A DNA stretch of 64,000 bases from Talaromyces rugulosus (taxonomy: Eukaryota; Ascomycota; Eurotiomycetes; Eurotiales; Trichocomaceae). A program made the position numbers and the translations under genes. The DNA lies in assembly GCF_013368755.1 (NCBI RefSeq), contig NC_049565.1, positions 4,154,001 to 4,218,000 on the forward strand. The letters run 5' to 3'. Below the pieces are notes generated by a model. It searched no databases, was not told where the DNA came from, and saw only the letters and a list, made by a program, of their open reading frames with translations. This document shows positions 11,735 through 23,487 of the stretch, in pieces (the stretch's first letter is position 1; the number at the start of each line of letters is the position of its first letter).

Positions 11735-11917
11735 ATGAAGGAGTATGCATACTCATACCCCTCTACAACAGTGTCGGCACCTGCTAACTGGACACAACAG
11801 CCACGACGAGTATCACAAAACCCCTTCGGTCGATCACAGATCCAGCGCTTGGGTGGGCTGTCTTCAGACTTCCTGAGGCAGTGGCGTGGCCAGCCTGGAT
11901 CTACGTATGGGTCGTGA
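11735..11917 (+). CDS. Possible small protein of 60 residues (weak)
   Basis: A short frame starting MKEYAYSYPSTTVSAP and ending RGQPGSTYGS, Ser/Gln/Arg-rich, without a known domain. The only support is position: a TATATAA element about 220 nt upstream and a pyrimidine-rich leader directly before the ATG, as in many fungal promoters. A short competing frame (ATGGAGAAATGA) overlaps just upstream. It may equally be a non-coding transcript. Confidence 0.22.
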   Translation: MKEYAYSYPSTTVSAPANWTQQPRRVSQNPFGRSQIQRLGGLSSDFLRQWRGQPGSTYGS

Positions 11918-12637
11918 CATTTCTCTTTTTTTTGTCAGTTGATTCCATGGTGGTGAGACTATCACAACATGCGAGTGAGTTGCTCCCCTTCATCCTCTTC
12001 AGAATGAGAGCTTGTAGCTAACTGGATATAGTTTCGGACCCCTTGAATCACTATCCTACCACAGCCGTTACCACCTGGGAGGATTCTTGCTCCGGAATAG
12101 CACATTTATGTACTGAAGGAACCTCTTTATTGAGAACCAAAGCTAAGTAATACCCCCCCCCCATCTTGTGGGATGACCGGTAAGTCACACATATGGGAAT
12201 ACACGGCAAGTTCGAACGCTAATTATATTAGCTCTAGTTTCACTTGGGATTGCGCTCAGACTCTCCGGTGTTTTTTTCATTGATTTCTTTTGCTGAATAA
12301 TTTTATAAAAAAATTTTCACGTGGCCAACGTGAATATACATATGGGACGTGGCACTTTTTTCGGGTATTTAGCTGGTTTCTGAATGTCGGGATCATCTTG
12401 AAGGATCATGGAGGATGTTTTATTGTGACAATAAAAGTACATATACATGTTCATGTCGTGACTTGTAAATATAGTTTTTCCTTACCCTGCCATCACTATT
12501 GTAGAGTTCGTATCTTCTGATGGACCATGGCATACTTTACTTAGACTGACAATTCTGAGGACAAATATGTTTTCTGCTATTTAGGATAGTAACAGTATTT
12601 GGATCGACCTCGAAAACTTATTCTTAGCTAGCATATA
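11918..12637. other. Intergenic region
   Basis: AT-rich, no supported gene. A poly-C run near 12152-12160. Confidence 0.35.
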
Positions 12638-12680
12638 CCTTCAGTATAGCTGAACGAACAGGAAGCTTATGGTCGTATGT
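12638..12680 (-). pseudogene. Truncated 5S rRNA copy
   Basis: Read on the minus strand it begins ACATACGACCATA, as the intact 5S gene at 12848-12966 does. It then lacks about 16 nt (the GGGTGTGGAAAACAGG region) and continues through a copy of the A-box/intermediate region with several C-to-T changes. It fades out before the C-box. The upstream flank (12681-12757) also resembles the flank of the intact gene (12967-13043), including the shared TTGGTCCA, so gene and promoter were duplicated together before decay. Confidence 0.7.
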
Positions 12681-12828
12681 ACTGGATTATTTCATTTTAT
12701 TGAGCTATATAGAAGCAACATTTGTGACCACTCCCTTGTGTGCGTATTATTTGGTCCAACAAGACGCAAAAACAGACGCACTCTGCCCCCCAGAACAAGG
12801 AGACACCCAGTTCTTCTTTTACTCAAGC

Positions 12829-12847
12829 CAAAAAATAAAAAATAAAA
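12829..12847 (-). terminator. Pol III T-run terminator of the 5S gene
   Basis: Three T runs in the transcript sense directly after the 5S 3' end, interrupted by single A residues, as expected for RNA polymerase III termination. Confidence 0.7.
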
Positions 12848-12966
12848 ACATACAACAGCTGGGATTCGCTGGTGGTCACCCACCCAACTACTAACCAGCC
12901 GGCGTGTGGCTTAAGTACGGCTGAGCGGACGGGAAGCCCTGTTTTCCACACCCTATGGTCGTATGT
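12848..12966 (-). rRNA. 5S ribosomal RNA
   Basis: 119-nt 5S rRNA on the minus strand. The 5' end ACATACGACCATAGGG pairs with the 3' end CTGTTGTATGT to form helix I. The conserved inner stretches CAGCCGTACTTAAGCC, GTTGGGTGGGTGACC and ACCAGCGAATCCC are all present. It is followed by T-rich runs (TTTTTATTTTTTATTTTTT on the transcript strand), a pol III terminator. Dispersed single 5S genes, outside the rDNA array, are the rule in Aspergillus and relatives. Confidence 0.95.
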
Positions 12967-13043
12967 ATTAGGATAGAGAATGTAATGGCTTATATGGTAG
13001 CAATGGTTGTGATCATTGTCTTGTGTATGAACTATTAGTTGGT

Positions 13044-13721
13044 CCATAAATAGCAATTGAGCCCTAATTCATCTTGAAACCCCCATCGCCGCCTCCCTAG
13101 TCATTGGTTTTTGTCTGGGGAAGCAATATACGACAAGTTTAATACATGATCGGTATCCCTTTCAGTCTCGGGGCATCAATTATTATCTTGATAATATCGA
13201 TATTATCGATATCGGCAGAGGAATTCGCGTAAACAGCTCTTAGTAATGGATTGCTACCTCATTATTGGAAAGGCCGGAGTGGTCATGTTTCAAAAGTGTA
13301 TTCTATGCATCTAATTTTTAGAGGTTAGAGAAATAAATAGACCGAATAGCTGATGGGATCATTTGCATATATTATTGGTATTTACTTGTGCTACTAACGA
13401 CATTTGCTGATTTTAATTGTTAGCTACTCCATACTATAAAATAGAATTGATGGCCCCGAAGGATCGATCTAATATTAACTCAGCTCCTGGTTTGTCGATC
13501 AAGGCCTAGGTGGGGGCCGTCTCACCCCCACTCAAGTTGGCGCTCAACGTTGTCTCATGTAGTTTATTGCACCTAGCGTGACATGATCGCATAATAGGGC
13601 TGTATCAATTCAGCTGTGTCTATATTACTGTGACTACCTGTCTCCTTGTTGTACACGAGTGCAATTGACAGGTCCAAATAACTCAATGGTAGCTGATAAG
13701 ACAAGAAAGACTCCGGCCTAG
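13044..13721. other. Intergenic region upstream of C2H2 regulator
   Basis: AT-rich, without a supported gene. It contains a perfect 18-nt palindrome GATAATATCGATATTATC at 13190-13207, about 515 nt before the regulator start. Confidence 0.45.
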
Positions 13722-16352
13722 ATGAGCGGCATACAGAGATTCTACTGCAACCACCACGGGTGTGACAAGAGCTTTCGGAGGCGAGAGCACTTGAAGAGAC
13801 ATTCTCTGAACCGTACGGCAGGCCTTCTGTGCGATCCAATGCATGTATCGTTTTTAACCTGTTTGACTAGATACCGACCAGACCATCCTGTGTCCCCGCT
13901 GCCACAAGATATTCTACCGAAACGACCTTTTGCAGCGGCATTTGATTCTCAAACACGGTCTCCGCAGAAGTTCTCCCAACGGCGGAACTGCATTGGATAA
14001 GTCTCCTGCTCAGTCAGATGCTGGATCTACCTCTACAACGGAGAACATTTCATCCGAGAGGCGGCGGCCGGAGGAGCAGCCCGTTTTGCACGAAATGAAT
14101 GATAGCATGGATGGCCATATCATCCTGCCCAATCAACAACAAAGTCTTGGCTTAGCCTCAGGTCAAGGACAAAGTAATCGCCATTCTGGAGGCTATACTC
14201 ATCAGACACCGCCAAGCTATGAAAGAGCTCCAATATTGTCTGCAACTAGCAATGACCGTACGGCAGCATTATCTTCAGCACAGCCGGAAGGTCCGGATGG
14301 GTTTGATATGGGAAACTTCTCAATTCAACCAGCCAATGCTACTCCTCGCATGGACTGGCTATTTCAATTCCAGCCCGAATTTTCTTCTGGGGTTGTCCCA
14401 GGTCAACAAACCCCGCCTCCGGTTCAACGTCTACAGCCTGTATGTACCACTCACTCATTTTCGGCCCTCAGCATCAATTGGGGCTGACAATTTTCTATCT
14501 AGGACATACCCTCCTTTGGACTGCCTACGACCAATAACCCTACACAACTGGATTTCGAGATGTATACGAACCTCGTTTCTCTTGTCCCGGTATTTAAAAC
14601 CCAACTGTCATAGAATGAAAAAAAAAAAATAAAAAAAACAAACCGCTTATGGGAAGTTCCAGACTCGAGCCGAATTTTCGTTTCTAATTGCAAGCCCAGA
14701 ATTGACATCTCGTTTTATCGAAAATGCAGTTGCTCATTTAAACCTTTTTGCCCCATTTTTCCACAGCCACACACGGAATATCAACTTCCTCCCGACAGAG
14801 CTGTGTGCTTCTTTGCTAGCCATTGGGCTATTGATATCTCATTATAAGGGTGCTCATGAGCTGGGCTGCATATTGCTATCACAGCTGAGAGAGTCAATTG
14901 TTCAAGTAATTCAATAAATATTTTTCAGCCTATTTGCATGCTAACTGGCTCTTGCAGTTTATTAACAAACCAATAGGAAACCCACAGATCTGGGCCCTAG
15001 AAACGATGTTAGTATAGATATAGATCTTTAAAACTATATCTCTGTCGCTAATACAAAGTGATAGGTTTCTTGTCGAATATGCAGGCATGTTCTTCGGGAA
15101 CCGCGCAGACGTCGAAGCAAGTGACATAATACACGGAAATACTGTAGCCATTGGACGCCGACTTCGGATTGCACAGTCTGTGAAACAATCATCTGCTCTC
15201 TCACCGGATTCCTCGCTTCAGCAGACATGGTACGATTGGACCAAAAAGGAGTCGGTTAAAAGGTATGCTTTAGTATGATCTAGTGGCTTTTTACACTTGC
15301 TAATAGTTATATAGACTCGCATATTGCATATTTATAAGCGATGTTCAGCATGCTGTATTTTTCGGGCATGTCCGAGCAGTGTAAGCATGGATCTTTACGT
15401 TGAAAGATTGGACAAACTAATGCATTCCGATTTTAGGTCCTCTCCACTTGGCCTCACTCTCGAACTTCCATGTGATAATGCCTTGTGGAATGCTCCCAGT
15501 GCTGAAGAATGGGAAATCCGTTCGAGAGAGGCACACTCATCTTCAATCAAATTCAATGAGATCTATCATTCTCTTACATTGAACGAGACTCACAACTTAA
15601 ACGCCCTTTCTTTAAACGCCTACTCCCAATTTATTATTCTGACGGCATTTTCATCTCTCGCTTTATCCGCTGAACAACAAACCAAAGACCCGTTTTACAA
15701 TGCTAGTCAAGCGAGAAATTGTGTAAAATTCGCCCAAGATACTCTGTACAACAACATGATCTCTCTCCACCCTGCCTCCGCATCTCGGACCAGCTCTCTT
15801 ATGACATATCATCTAACCACCATATCTCTCTATACCCCGCTTTATCGCCTCGAAACTGCCACGAATGTCGGCTACTCCACAGCCGGCACAACTCCCGCGG
15901 AAGAGACCCGTCTTGCAGCAATGAGACTACTCACTCGCGAAAAAGTCACAATGGAAGCCGCAAAACACGCAGTCAGCCTATTACGCCTTTACGTTGGAAA
16001 ACAATCTTCTCCGCTGAATAACCAAAATCCTTTCGATGAAGTGCTTGAGGAGTCCTCTCCATTTGAGACAACTGCGCTGTACTTTGGGATACTGACCCTA
16101 TGGGCCTATTTGTTTTCCCGAGGCTTTGATTCGGAAACTTCTACTTACTCTTACTCTCAACCGGACCAAAGGCAAATGGCGGCCATTCTGGATGACCTTT
16201 CGGCTGCAATTAATGCTGGAGATATGCACGGCTGCGTGAAATTTTGGAGGGAGATTGTTCCACCTGTTAGCTTACGTTTAACAGAGAAAAAAAGTGCTAA
16301 TGCTAGGGAATATGCTGCCGTATTAAGTAGTTTGGCTGATGCTTTGGTTTGA
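13722..16352 (+). CDS. C2H2 zinc-finger transcription factor with fungal_trans domain
   Basis: Eight exons: 13722-13812, 13871-14439, 14503-14589, 14663-14905, 14958-15007, 15065-15262, 15315-15380, 15437-16352; 739 residues. All seven introns (52-73 nt) are GT-AG and every junction keeps frame. Joining exons 1 and 2 completes finger 1 (C9-X4-C14-X12-H-X3-H); finger 2 is C-X2-C-X12-H-X4-H right after. A Ser/Gln-rich linker follows, then a fungal_trans (PF04082-like) middle region recognised by RLAYCIFISDVQHAVFFGH and ELPCDNALWNAPSAEEWE. This two-finger plus fungal_trans layout is common in regulators of accessory gene clusters. It lies at the edge of a carbohydrate-type cluster (16.5-28.3 kb), so it is the obvious candidate regulator. 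That link is inferred from position only. Confidence 0.87.
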
Positions 16353-16471
16353 TCGGTATTTTGTTTGATATATGTATTTTAATAGCGGTTGGAATGGGTA
16401 TGATTTTATGATTTATATTACTCAAATCTACATGTAAATTTAATAACGATAGTTCCAGACGAGTGGACGCG

Positions 16472-17748
16472 TTACTCATCATGCTATAGTCAATTTCTGT
16501 CAGCATCCTGGTACAAGATAAATTGAGAAGTGTCGACTTACAAACACTGTTGTTTTCCAAGGCGGATTACAGGTCCTCAAGCCTTTCTCTAGGGTCTTGA
16601 TACGACTCATATCTTCTGCATCAAGGCTGACATCCTGGAAATTGGCGGATATTCTAGAAGGCGTCACCGACTATATTGATAGATTGGTTAATGCCAGCGA
16701 CATTTAGGTTTTTGTTTCAGACACAGCTGGAGATACTAACTTTCGTGAGGACCGCATACCCCCTCTGAATGCCCCAATTAAGCAAAACTTGAGCAGCCTG
16801 ACAGTTATGCTTTTCGGCAATTTCAGTAATTATTTTTTCTTCCTTGAGTGGAGTATCGTTTGATCCTAGTCTTTTAACCCACGAATGTCAGATCTCTGAA
16901 TGACCAGATAGAAACGGGGGTTAAACCGACGGTGTATAAGCTGTCAAAACAATGCCCCTCTGCTTGCAATACTCCAAAAGGCGATCCTGTTGCAAATATG
17001 GGTGCAACTCGACTTGATTCACAGCCGGAACAACCTTGCTGGACCGGCGCAAGACTTCCAGGTTATGAATATCAAAGTTGGAAACTCCAATAGCTTTCAC
17101 TTTCCCTGTTGCTAGGAGTCTCTCCATACTTTCCCATGTTTTGGTAAAGGGATGATCGAGAATCACATCTCGTGTGCCATCCGGGAGAAGAGGGAAGGTT
17201 GGGGGATTGCCATTGGGGTTTAATGTGACCGGCCTTGAAGTCAGATCTTAGTAAAAAAAAAAATACTAACATGATATTGAAGACGAGATCAAGGAGAGTC
17301 TTACCAGTGGAGAAGATACAGGTCTAAATATTCCACACCCAGCTGCTTCAAAGATAGGTCCAGATTTTCCTCGACGCGCTCGTGGTATGTGCTCCACCTA
17401 GAAGATTTTTTTCGGTTTTAGAAATAATTCAACAACCTGCGTAGCAGGATCTCGCAACGTACAGTTTCGTCGTTAGAAAATATTCTTCTCTCTTCAACCC
17501 GCTATCCTTCAAGGCTCTACCGACCTCAGACTCGTTTCCGTATATCTGTTTCTCTTGGTTAACAATATTTGATGGCAAATCAGTTGGAAGCTTCAACCCA
17601 CCCACGCGCAGTCTATGTGTCTATACCCAGTCTTGAAGGCTTCCAGAACCGAGGAGTAGGCATCATTCGGGGCTGATTTCCAGGTGCCAAAGCCTAGTGC
17701 GGGGATGGCGAGGCCGTTGTTGAGGTGGAATTTGCGACCTGAAGCCAT
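16472..17748 (-). CDS. Aldo-keto reductase
   Basis: NADPH-dependent aldo-keto reductase, 298 residues, cytosolic. Seven minus-strand exons: 17748-17602, 17545-17463, 17397-17305, 17233-16931, 16870-16741, 16670-16542, 16483-16472. Joining restores the family landmarks: [14 protein letters not shown] (catalytic Asp46, Tyr51), FLTTKLW (Lys76), LYLLHWPV (His107), [21 protein letters not shown] and TAYTPLGSND. The fourth intron has the weak donor GTCGGT but is needed to give TPLGS. The last exon codes only HDE and stop. The active-site tetrad is intact, so the enzyme should reduce a sugar or other aldehyde/ketone. It sits tail to tail with the C2H2 regulator and upstream of the FAD oxidoreductase gene. 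Confidence 0.86.
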
Positions 17749-18181
17749 TTTGTCTATCGTGCGCAAGACAAATAAGGAAAAAGTATGAATTTTCTAAAGC
17801 TTGGTGTTAAAGTAAATCGTAATTATTATTCGCAGCGCTTTCCTACGATAGGAGTATGTGATATAGTTAATATCGAAATGAAAATATTGCGATGCATCTC
17901 GGAGACATGTCCGGTTTTGGTGCGGGATAAGCTGATCTTCATCCCGCAGCAAGCAAAAAGGTGGCCTTTGTAGTACTAGAGTAAAATCGTAGGGAAAAAG
18001 GTACGATTTCATGGCGTTCCATGTTGGTTGATTCTTGGATCTTCAGGTGTAATGTGGAACACTCGCTTGAAAACTGTTAAGAAAGTGACATATAAGCAAG
18101 CCCCAATTATCATCAATACAACTGGGTGTTGACGCCAACAAAGAGCATTCAGTAACACGAAACCACCTGGAAACAATCAAG
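17749..18181. other. Divergent promoter region, aldo-keto reductase / FAD oxidoreductase
   Basis: About 430 nt between divergent starts; likely shared regulatory DNA. No gene supported. Confidence 0.4.
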
Positions 18182-19906
18182 ATGAATGGGTTTGCAGGGG
18201 AAAATAACTCATATGACCTCATAATCCTCGGTGCGACGCCAGGGGGCATAGCCGCTGGTATCTCGGCGGCCAGATTGGGAAAGAAGTCTTTGATACTGGA
18301 ACGCACCCGATTTATAGGTGGTTTGCCTGCCAATGGCTTGGGAGCTACCGATATAGCTACTCGTGGAGCGACAGGAGGTATTTTTCTCGAATTTGTCCAG
18401 CGCATTAAGCAGAAATACGTGGATAAATTTGGCTCCGAGTCCAAAGAAGTTGAAGACTGTAGCGATGGGTATCGGTTTGAGCCCAGCGTCGCCGAACTGG
18501 TCTTCACCGAAATGCTGGAAGGCTACAAGGCCAGCATCGATGTCTTGAGGGAGCGTCAGTTTGATTTCCAGCCGTGGGATCTGAGGATGGCGGAAGATGG
18601 GACAAAGATACAAGCCATCCATGTGACCAATCTCGAGTCTGGTGTCCGCGAGACATATCGTGCATTGTTTTTCGTGGATGCTACGTACGAAGGTGATCTC
18701 ATTGCGGCTGCTGGTGTTCCTTTCTATATTGGCCGTGAAAGTCGAAGCCAATACGGCGAGCTCGGCGCCGGAAAGGTTTACAAGCTCTGGCGTGGGCCTG
18801 AGTGTGTCGGCACCGATTACACTGGGGACAACGCGGTACAAGCTTATAACTATCGACTCTGTCTTACCGACAACCCTGACAACCGAGTCCCCATTCAAAA
18901 ACCAGCCCACTACAACCGAGATGAATACGTTTCTCTTATCCCAGACGTTAAAACCGGTGCTCATACCGGTATGGACAGTCTTCAAATTTCGCAAAAGCAA
19001 CTGGAAGAAAACGCGAGGAGAGCAGAAAAGAATCTGCCCCCAGAGCCTGATTACATTCCAGGAATTCAACGCCTGTCAAGTATTTGCAAATTACCACTCG
19101 ATAAGTGGGATGGAAATAATATGCATTTTGCATTTATCTCGACGGATTTGCCAGAAGAGAACTGGCCATACCCGACAGCGAGCTGGGAATGGCGCGATAA
19201 GTTCGCTATACGGTTACGCGAGTACACCGAGGGACTTTTCTACTTTGCCCAGAACGACCCGGAGCTTCCTCTTTATTTCAGAGAGAAGTGCAACGAGTGG
19301 GGTTGGGCAAAGGACGAATATGTCGAGAACGGTCATTTTCCAAGGCAAATTTACGTTAGAGAAGGCAGAAGAATGAAAGGAAAGTACCTTTTCACAGCAC
19401 ACGATTCTCTGCCAACAACATACAATGGGCGTCCTCCTGTTCACCATGACAGTATAACGGCGAGTCACTACCAATTAGACTCTCATGCAGTACGCAAACG
19501 AGAAGCCGGCAGGATTCATCTGGACGGATTTCTGGGATATCCTTGTGCTCCATACACAGTGCCCTATCGAGTAATGGTACCAGACTCGCCGGTTGGGAAT
19601 CTCATAGCACCTGTTCCTGTGTCTGCGACGCATATTGGATTTTCGACATTGAGGATGGAGCCGTGTTGGATGGCGCTAGGACAGGCTGCGGGTGTTGCAG
19701 CGTCCCTGTGTATCGATCAAAGAGCAGTTGCAAAGGATGTTTCTATCGAAAAATTACAAGATACACTACTAACCGACGGAGCCGTATTGGTTTACCAGGC
19801 AGGATTATTGGAGAGCTGGAAAGAAGGCAATCGACATGAATTTTCCCAGGCACAGAAAAAAGAGTTGCAGATGAATGGGATTAACGTGAGAGCTTTTGGG
19901 TACTAA
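18182..19906 (+). CDS. FAD-dependent oxidoreductase (FAD_oxidored family)
   Basis: 574-residue single-exon flavoprotein. The N-terminus has the dinucleotide-binding fold DLIILGATPGGIAAGISAARLG (about residues 12-33, a G-x-x-x-G-G variant) and ends the strand with an acidic residue (LILER). RFIGGLPANGLGATD follows, as in PF12831 proteins, and FFVDATYEGDLIAAAG marks the second FAD contact. The C-terminal FSTLRMEPCWMALGQAAGVAASL is the closing FAD motif of this family. No signal peptide. Family members are often encoded next to polysaccharide-degrading enzymes in bacteria and fungi, but the reaction is mostly unknown. Here it lies between an aldo-keto reductase and a beta-mannosidase, which suggests a role in oxidising or reducing a sugar or sugar-derived intermediate. 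Confidence 0.85.
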   Translation: MNGFAGENNSYDLIILGATPGGIAAGISAARLGKKSLILERTRFIGGLPANGLGATDIATRGATGGIFLEFVQRIKQKYVDKFGSESKEVEDCSDGYRFEPSVAELVFTEMLEGYKASIDVLRERQFDFQPWDLRMAEDGTKIQAIHVTNLESGVRETYRALFFVDATYEGDLIAAAGVPFYIGRESRSQYGELGAGKVYKLWRGPECVGTDYTGDNAVQAYNYRLCLTDNPDNRVPIQKPAHYNRDEYVSLIPDVKTGAHTGMDSLQISQKQLEENARRAEKNLPPEPDYIPGIQRLSSICKLPLDKWDGNNMHFAFISTDLPEENWPYPTASWEWRDKFAIRLREYTEGLFYFAQNDPELPLYFREKCNEWGWAKDEYVENGHFPRQIYVREGRRMKGKYLFTAHDSLPTTYNGRPPVHHDSITASHYQLDSHAVRKREAGRIHLDGFLGYPCAPYTVPYRVMVPDSPVGNLIAPVPVSATHIGFSTLRMEPCWMALGQAAGVAASLCIDQRAVAKDVSIEKLQDTLLTDGAVLVYQAGLLESWKEGNRHEFSQAQKKELQMNGINVRAFGY

Positions 19907-20648
19907 AGAATTAATATACATAGATTTACTGTTTGTGAAATGCTAGATTTAATCATTTAGAAATTTATTAAGTATTAAGTAATTGGAAGTAATCTCAGTA
20001 TCGAGTACAAAAGACCGTATACACCAATTAGTTCTTGAATTCTAATGGCTCTTTACCTCAGTTGACCTAGAGCGCGAGCTCATCTACGCACTTGATAATA
20101 AGTAGACTTCTAACTATTCATATGTGGTGCTGAAATAATTTAATGGTATGGTTTGTCCATTTTTCACTAATATTCCATCTGACCCAGGTCAAGGTTCGCA
20201 CCCTTACTGTTTAACCGTTGGAAATCCCATTACTACTCACATTTTGGTTGTAAAGCCGGCAGTTTCTCTTTCAGTATTAGTCAAAAGTCTGGCAATTTAA
20301 GGGCTAACAAAAATACACCTTTGCTATTCATTAATAATTTACAATTAGGTTTTGGGTATGTAAATCGAAAAAGGTGAATGTTCTTTACCCCGCCGAATCG
20401 TCACTAGCTCTGAGGGATACATTAAGCTCGTGCGGGATGAGCAGATATACTTCTACTATTTCTAAAAAGAGATATACAAGCTGCGTTAAATATCTAGATT
20501 AGATAATCACAATTAGAAATATTTACACAACTTGTTTAGCGAGACGTTTCACTTCACACGCAAACGCACAAAAGCCCAGAAGAATTAATCGCATGATACT
20601 TATACTCTAAATATTTTGTTTGGGCTTTTGACAAGTCGACTAAACCCG
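19907..20648. other. Intergenic region, AT-rich
   Basis: About 740 nt, strongly AT-rich, no gene supported; should hold the terminator of the FAD oxidoreductase and the promoter of the beta-mannosidase. Confidence 0.4.
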
Positions 20649-23428
20649 ATGTTGCGCCGTACAATCTTGACCGACTTTCAATGGTCGGATGAAGAGGGAA
20701 GGCTGAGCGGCGAGACAAAAATTCCTACAAAGTAAGTAACGCTTACTTACTATGAGTATAATTTTTAAATTCATGCCTGTAGCATTCACTTGGATCTTTT
20801 AGCGGGAAACCATATTCCCGACCCTTTCATTGGCACAAATGAAAAGGATGTTCAATGGGTTGACTCAAAAAATTGGGTATATACCACCCACTTTACTGCT
20901 AGTCCTGAAGCCGCAGGATATCAGTCAGCTCTTGTGTTCGAAGGACTGGATACTTTCGCCAAAGTGGAGTTAAATGGTGTGCAGATATGCGAGTGAGTAT
21001 AAAGCCTCCCACTTCAAGCGATGATAACGACGTGGAATAAAGCTAAAAAGCTCAGGTCCGATAACATGTTCGTGCCTCATCATGTCGAACTGGCACCTGG
21101 CTTACTGAAGAATGAAAACATCCTCAAAATCACTTTCCAGTCGGCAATGAAGGTAGCAAACTCGATATACAAAGAGAAAGGTCACCTTGTATGCTGGAAC
21201 GGCCAGTACGAGCGAGTATATGCACGAAAAGCACAGTACCATTTTGGTTGGGATTGGGGACCCTCACTTGTCACAGCAGGTCCCTGGAAGCCAATTTATC
21301 TAGAAACCTATCAATCTCGACTTGACAATGTTAGAGTCGAGGCGCGGTTGTCTGATGATCTCAAAGATGGGACATTGTTTGTGAGCTGTGATATTCGTCA
21401 CGACTCTGATAGGTATACACTGGAGAGTACAATTGTCGATCCCAAGGGGTTGACACTAACCTCGAGAAATATTGAAAAGGGACAAGGCGCACTTATTCCT
21501 ATCCCTGATGTACAAGTTTGGTATCCCTTTACCCATGGCAAACAACCTCTATACGAAGTGAGAACAGTCCTTCGCAACAGTGATGACAACACCGTCCTCC
21601 ACACGGTGTCTCATACTGTGGGCTTCCGTCGAGTTGAATTGGTCCAGTCACCACTGAAAGAGGGATCGACATTTTATTTTAAAATCAATGAAATTCCCAT
21701 ATTCATGGGTGGCAGTAACTGGATCCCTGGTGACAATTTTCTCACCAGAATGACCCCAGATCGATATGCTAGGTGGATAGATTTAGCTGTGCGTGGCAAC
21801 CAGAATATGATCCGGGTTTGGGGTGGAGGAATATACGAAGATGACGCATTTTTTGATGAATGTGACCGTCGTGGGTTGCTTGTCTGGCAAGACTTTGCTT
21901 TTGCGTGTGGGCAGTATCCATCCGATGAAAATTTTGTCGACAGTGTTAAAAAGGAAGCCGTGGCAGCGGTGCGGCGTCTACGAAACCATCCATCGTTATG
22001 TATATTCGCAGGTAATAACGAGGATTATCAAGTTGCCAATGAAGGATGTATGTGATCGGTGTTTATACAAGACAATGAGAGACGACTGACCTTATTTAGT
22101 GAAACACGACATGAAAACCCCTGAGTCCGAATGGAAAAACACTACTTTTGGTGCTCGGTATACCTACGAGGCAATTCTCCCTGACATTGTTCGTCAGCAC
22201 GCACCGTGGATCACCTACTGGCCGGGATCTCCCTTCGGCGGTGAAGACAACAACAGTGACCGAACTATTGGAGACGTGCATATCTGGAATGTTTCTAGCG
22301 GGATGTTGGTTCCTTACCAGCGGTACCCCGACCTTTGTGCGCGGTTTATTTCAGAGTTTGGAATGCTCTCTTGTCCTCATTTAGAGACTGTGAAACAGGC
22401 CTTCTTTGATCCTGCCGATACAGATACCCATCCTCAATCCCTTGCTTTTGAGCATCATTGTAAAGCGTCTAGTTATGAAAAGAGGATGTTTACCTGCATG
22501 GGAGAAAATTTTCGGCTATCGTTTGATTTACAGAGATATATTTATTTGTCGCAATTGACGCAGAGTGAAGCAATGGGTTACGCTTTTCGGGGATGGAGGA
22601 GGCAGTTCCAAGGGAGACTTTGTGGAGGGGCCTTAGTATGGCAGGTTAGTCTCGTACTTTCTCTTCTCACAATCACTCCATGGTTCTTAAATTAATGGAT
22701 TTGTCTAGATGAATGATTCCTGGCCTGTATCTAGCTGGGCCATCGTCGACTACTACGAGCGCCCAAAGCCAGCATACTACGTGATCATGAGAGCCCTGAA
22801 ACCTCTTGCTATTGGTGTTATTCGGCGACCTAAAATCGAAGTTCGGCCCAATTTCCAGCATTTAGCTCTCATCAATGGAAAGATGAAAGCTGACGCTGCA
22901 GGGGTTATTGCGCATGCTACGCCTCACATCTACCCTCCCAAAGAATCCACCTTTTCTGTCTGGATTGCCAATTCTGGAGTGGAGGTAGTAAGAGGGACTG
23001 TGGAGCTGAGATATATCTCTATTGTGACAGGACTGGACGTGTGTTTGGCAAAGACATGGTCAGTTGATATTCTAGCCCTAGGGACGACCGAAATTGTTGC
23101 AGACAAAGAGACCCCAGAGGATGAGCCGGTAGTTTTGGCTGTTAGACTTTTTGACGAGTCTGGAAAGTGTGTTATCTCGAGAGAAAGCGACTGGCCACAA
23201 CCATTTAAACATTACACATTTCCCGACAGGGGTCTGACAGTCAGGGTTGTTGGGGAGACGGTTCATATCTCGGCAAAGAAACCCGTCAAGGGACTGGTGT
23301 TGTTGAATGACGGTGTGACATGGTCAGATAACTGTCTCGACATTATTCCGGGCGACCTTCAGATTGTTGAAGCAAAGGGACTCAATAGGGATGTGGAATG
23401 TATTTACTATGGACAAGAGGATTCATAA
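20649..23428 (+). CDS. mndB: Beta-mannosidase B (GH2), intracellular
   Basis: Exo-acting beta-mannosidase that removes mannose from the non-reducing ends of beta-1,4-manno-oligosaccharides. Five exons: 20649-20731, 20783-20992, 21056-22047, 22100-22644, 22709-23428; 849 residues, the usual MndB size. All introns (51-64 nt) are GT-AG and keep frame, joining PTN to IHLDLL as in the family. Landmarks are the jelly-roll IPDPFIGTNE, the WGWDWGP-like FGWDWGPSL, RVWGGGIYEDD, the acid/base Glu in GNNEDYQ (residue 420) and the nucleophile Glu in FISEFGM (residue 514). No signal peptide, so it should act on oligosaccharides imported by a transporter, for which the sugar MFS gene at 24.8 kb is a candidate. 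It is convergent with the SGNH esterase gene, only about 60 nt away. Confidence 0.93.
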
Positions 23429-23487
23429 TCCACAAAGCTGATGATTTGTTTTATTTCCTAGTCAATCTATCTATTCAATATTCTGCT

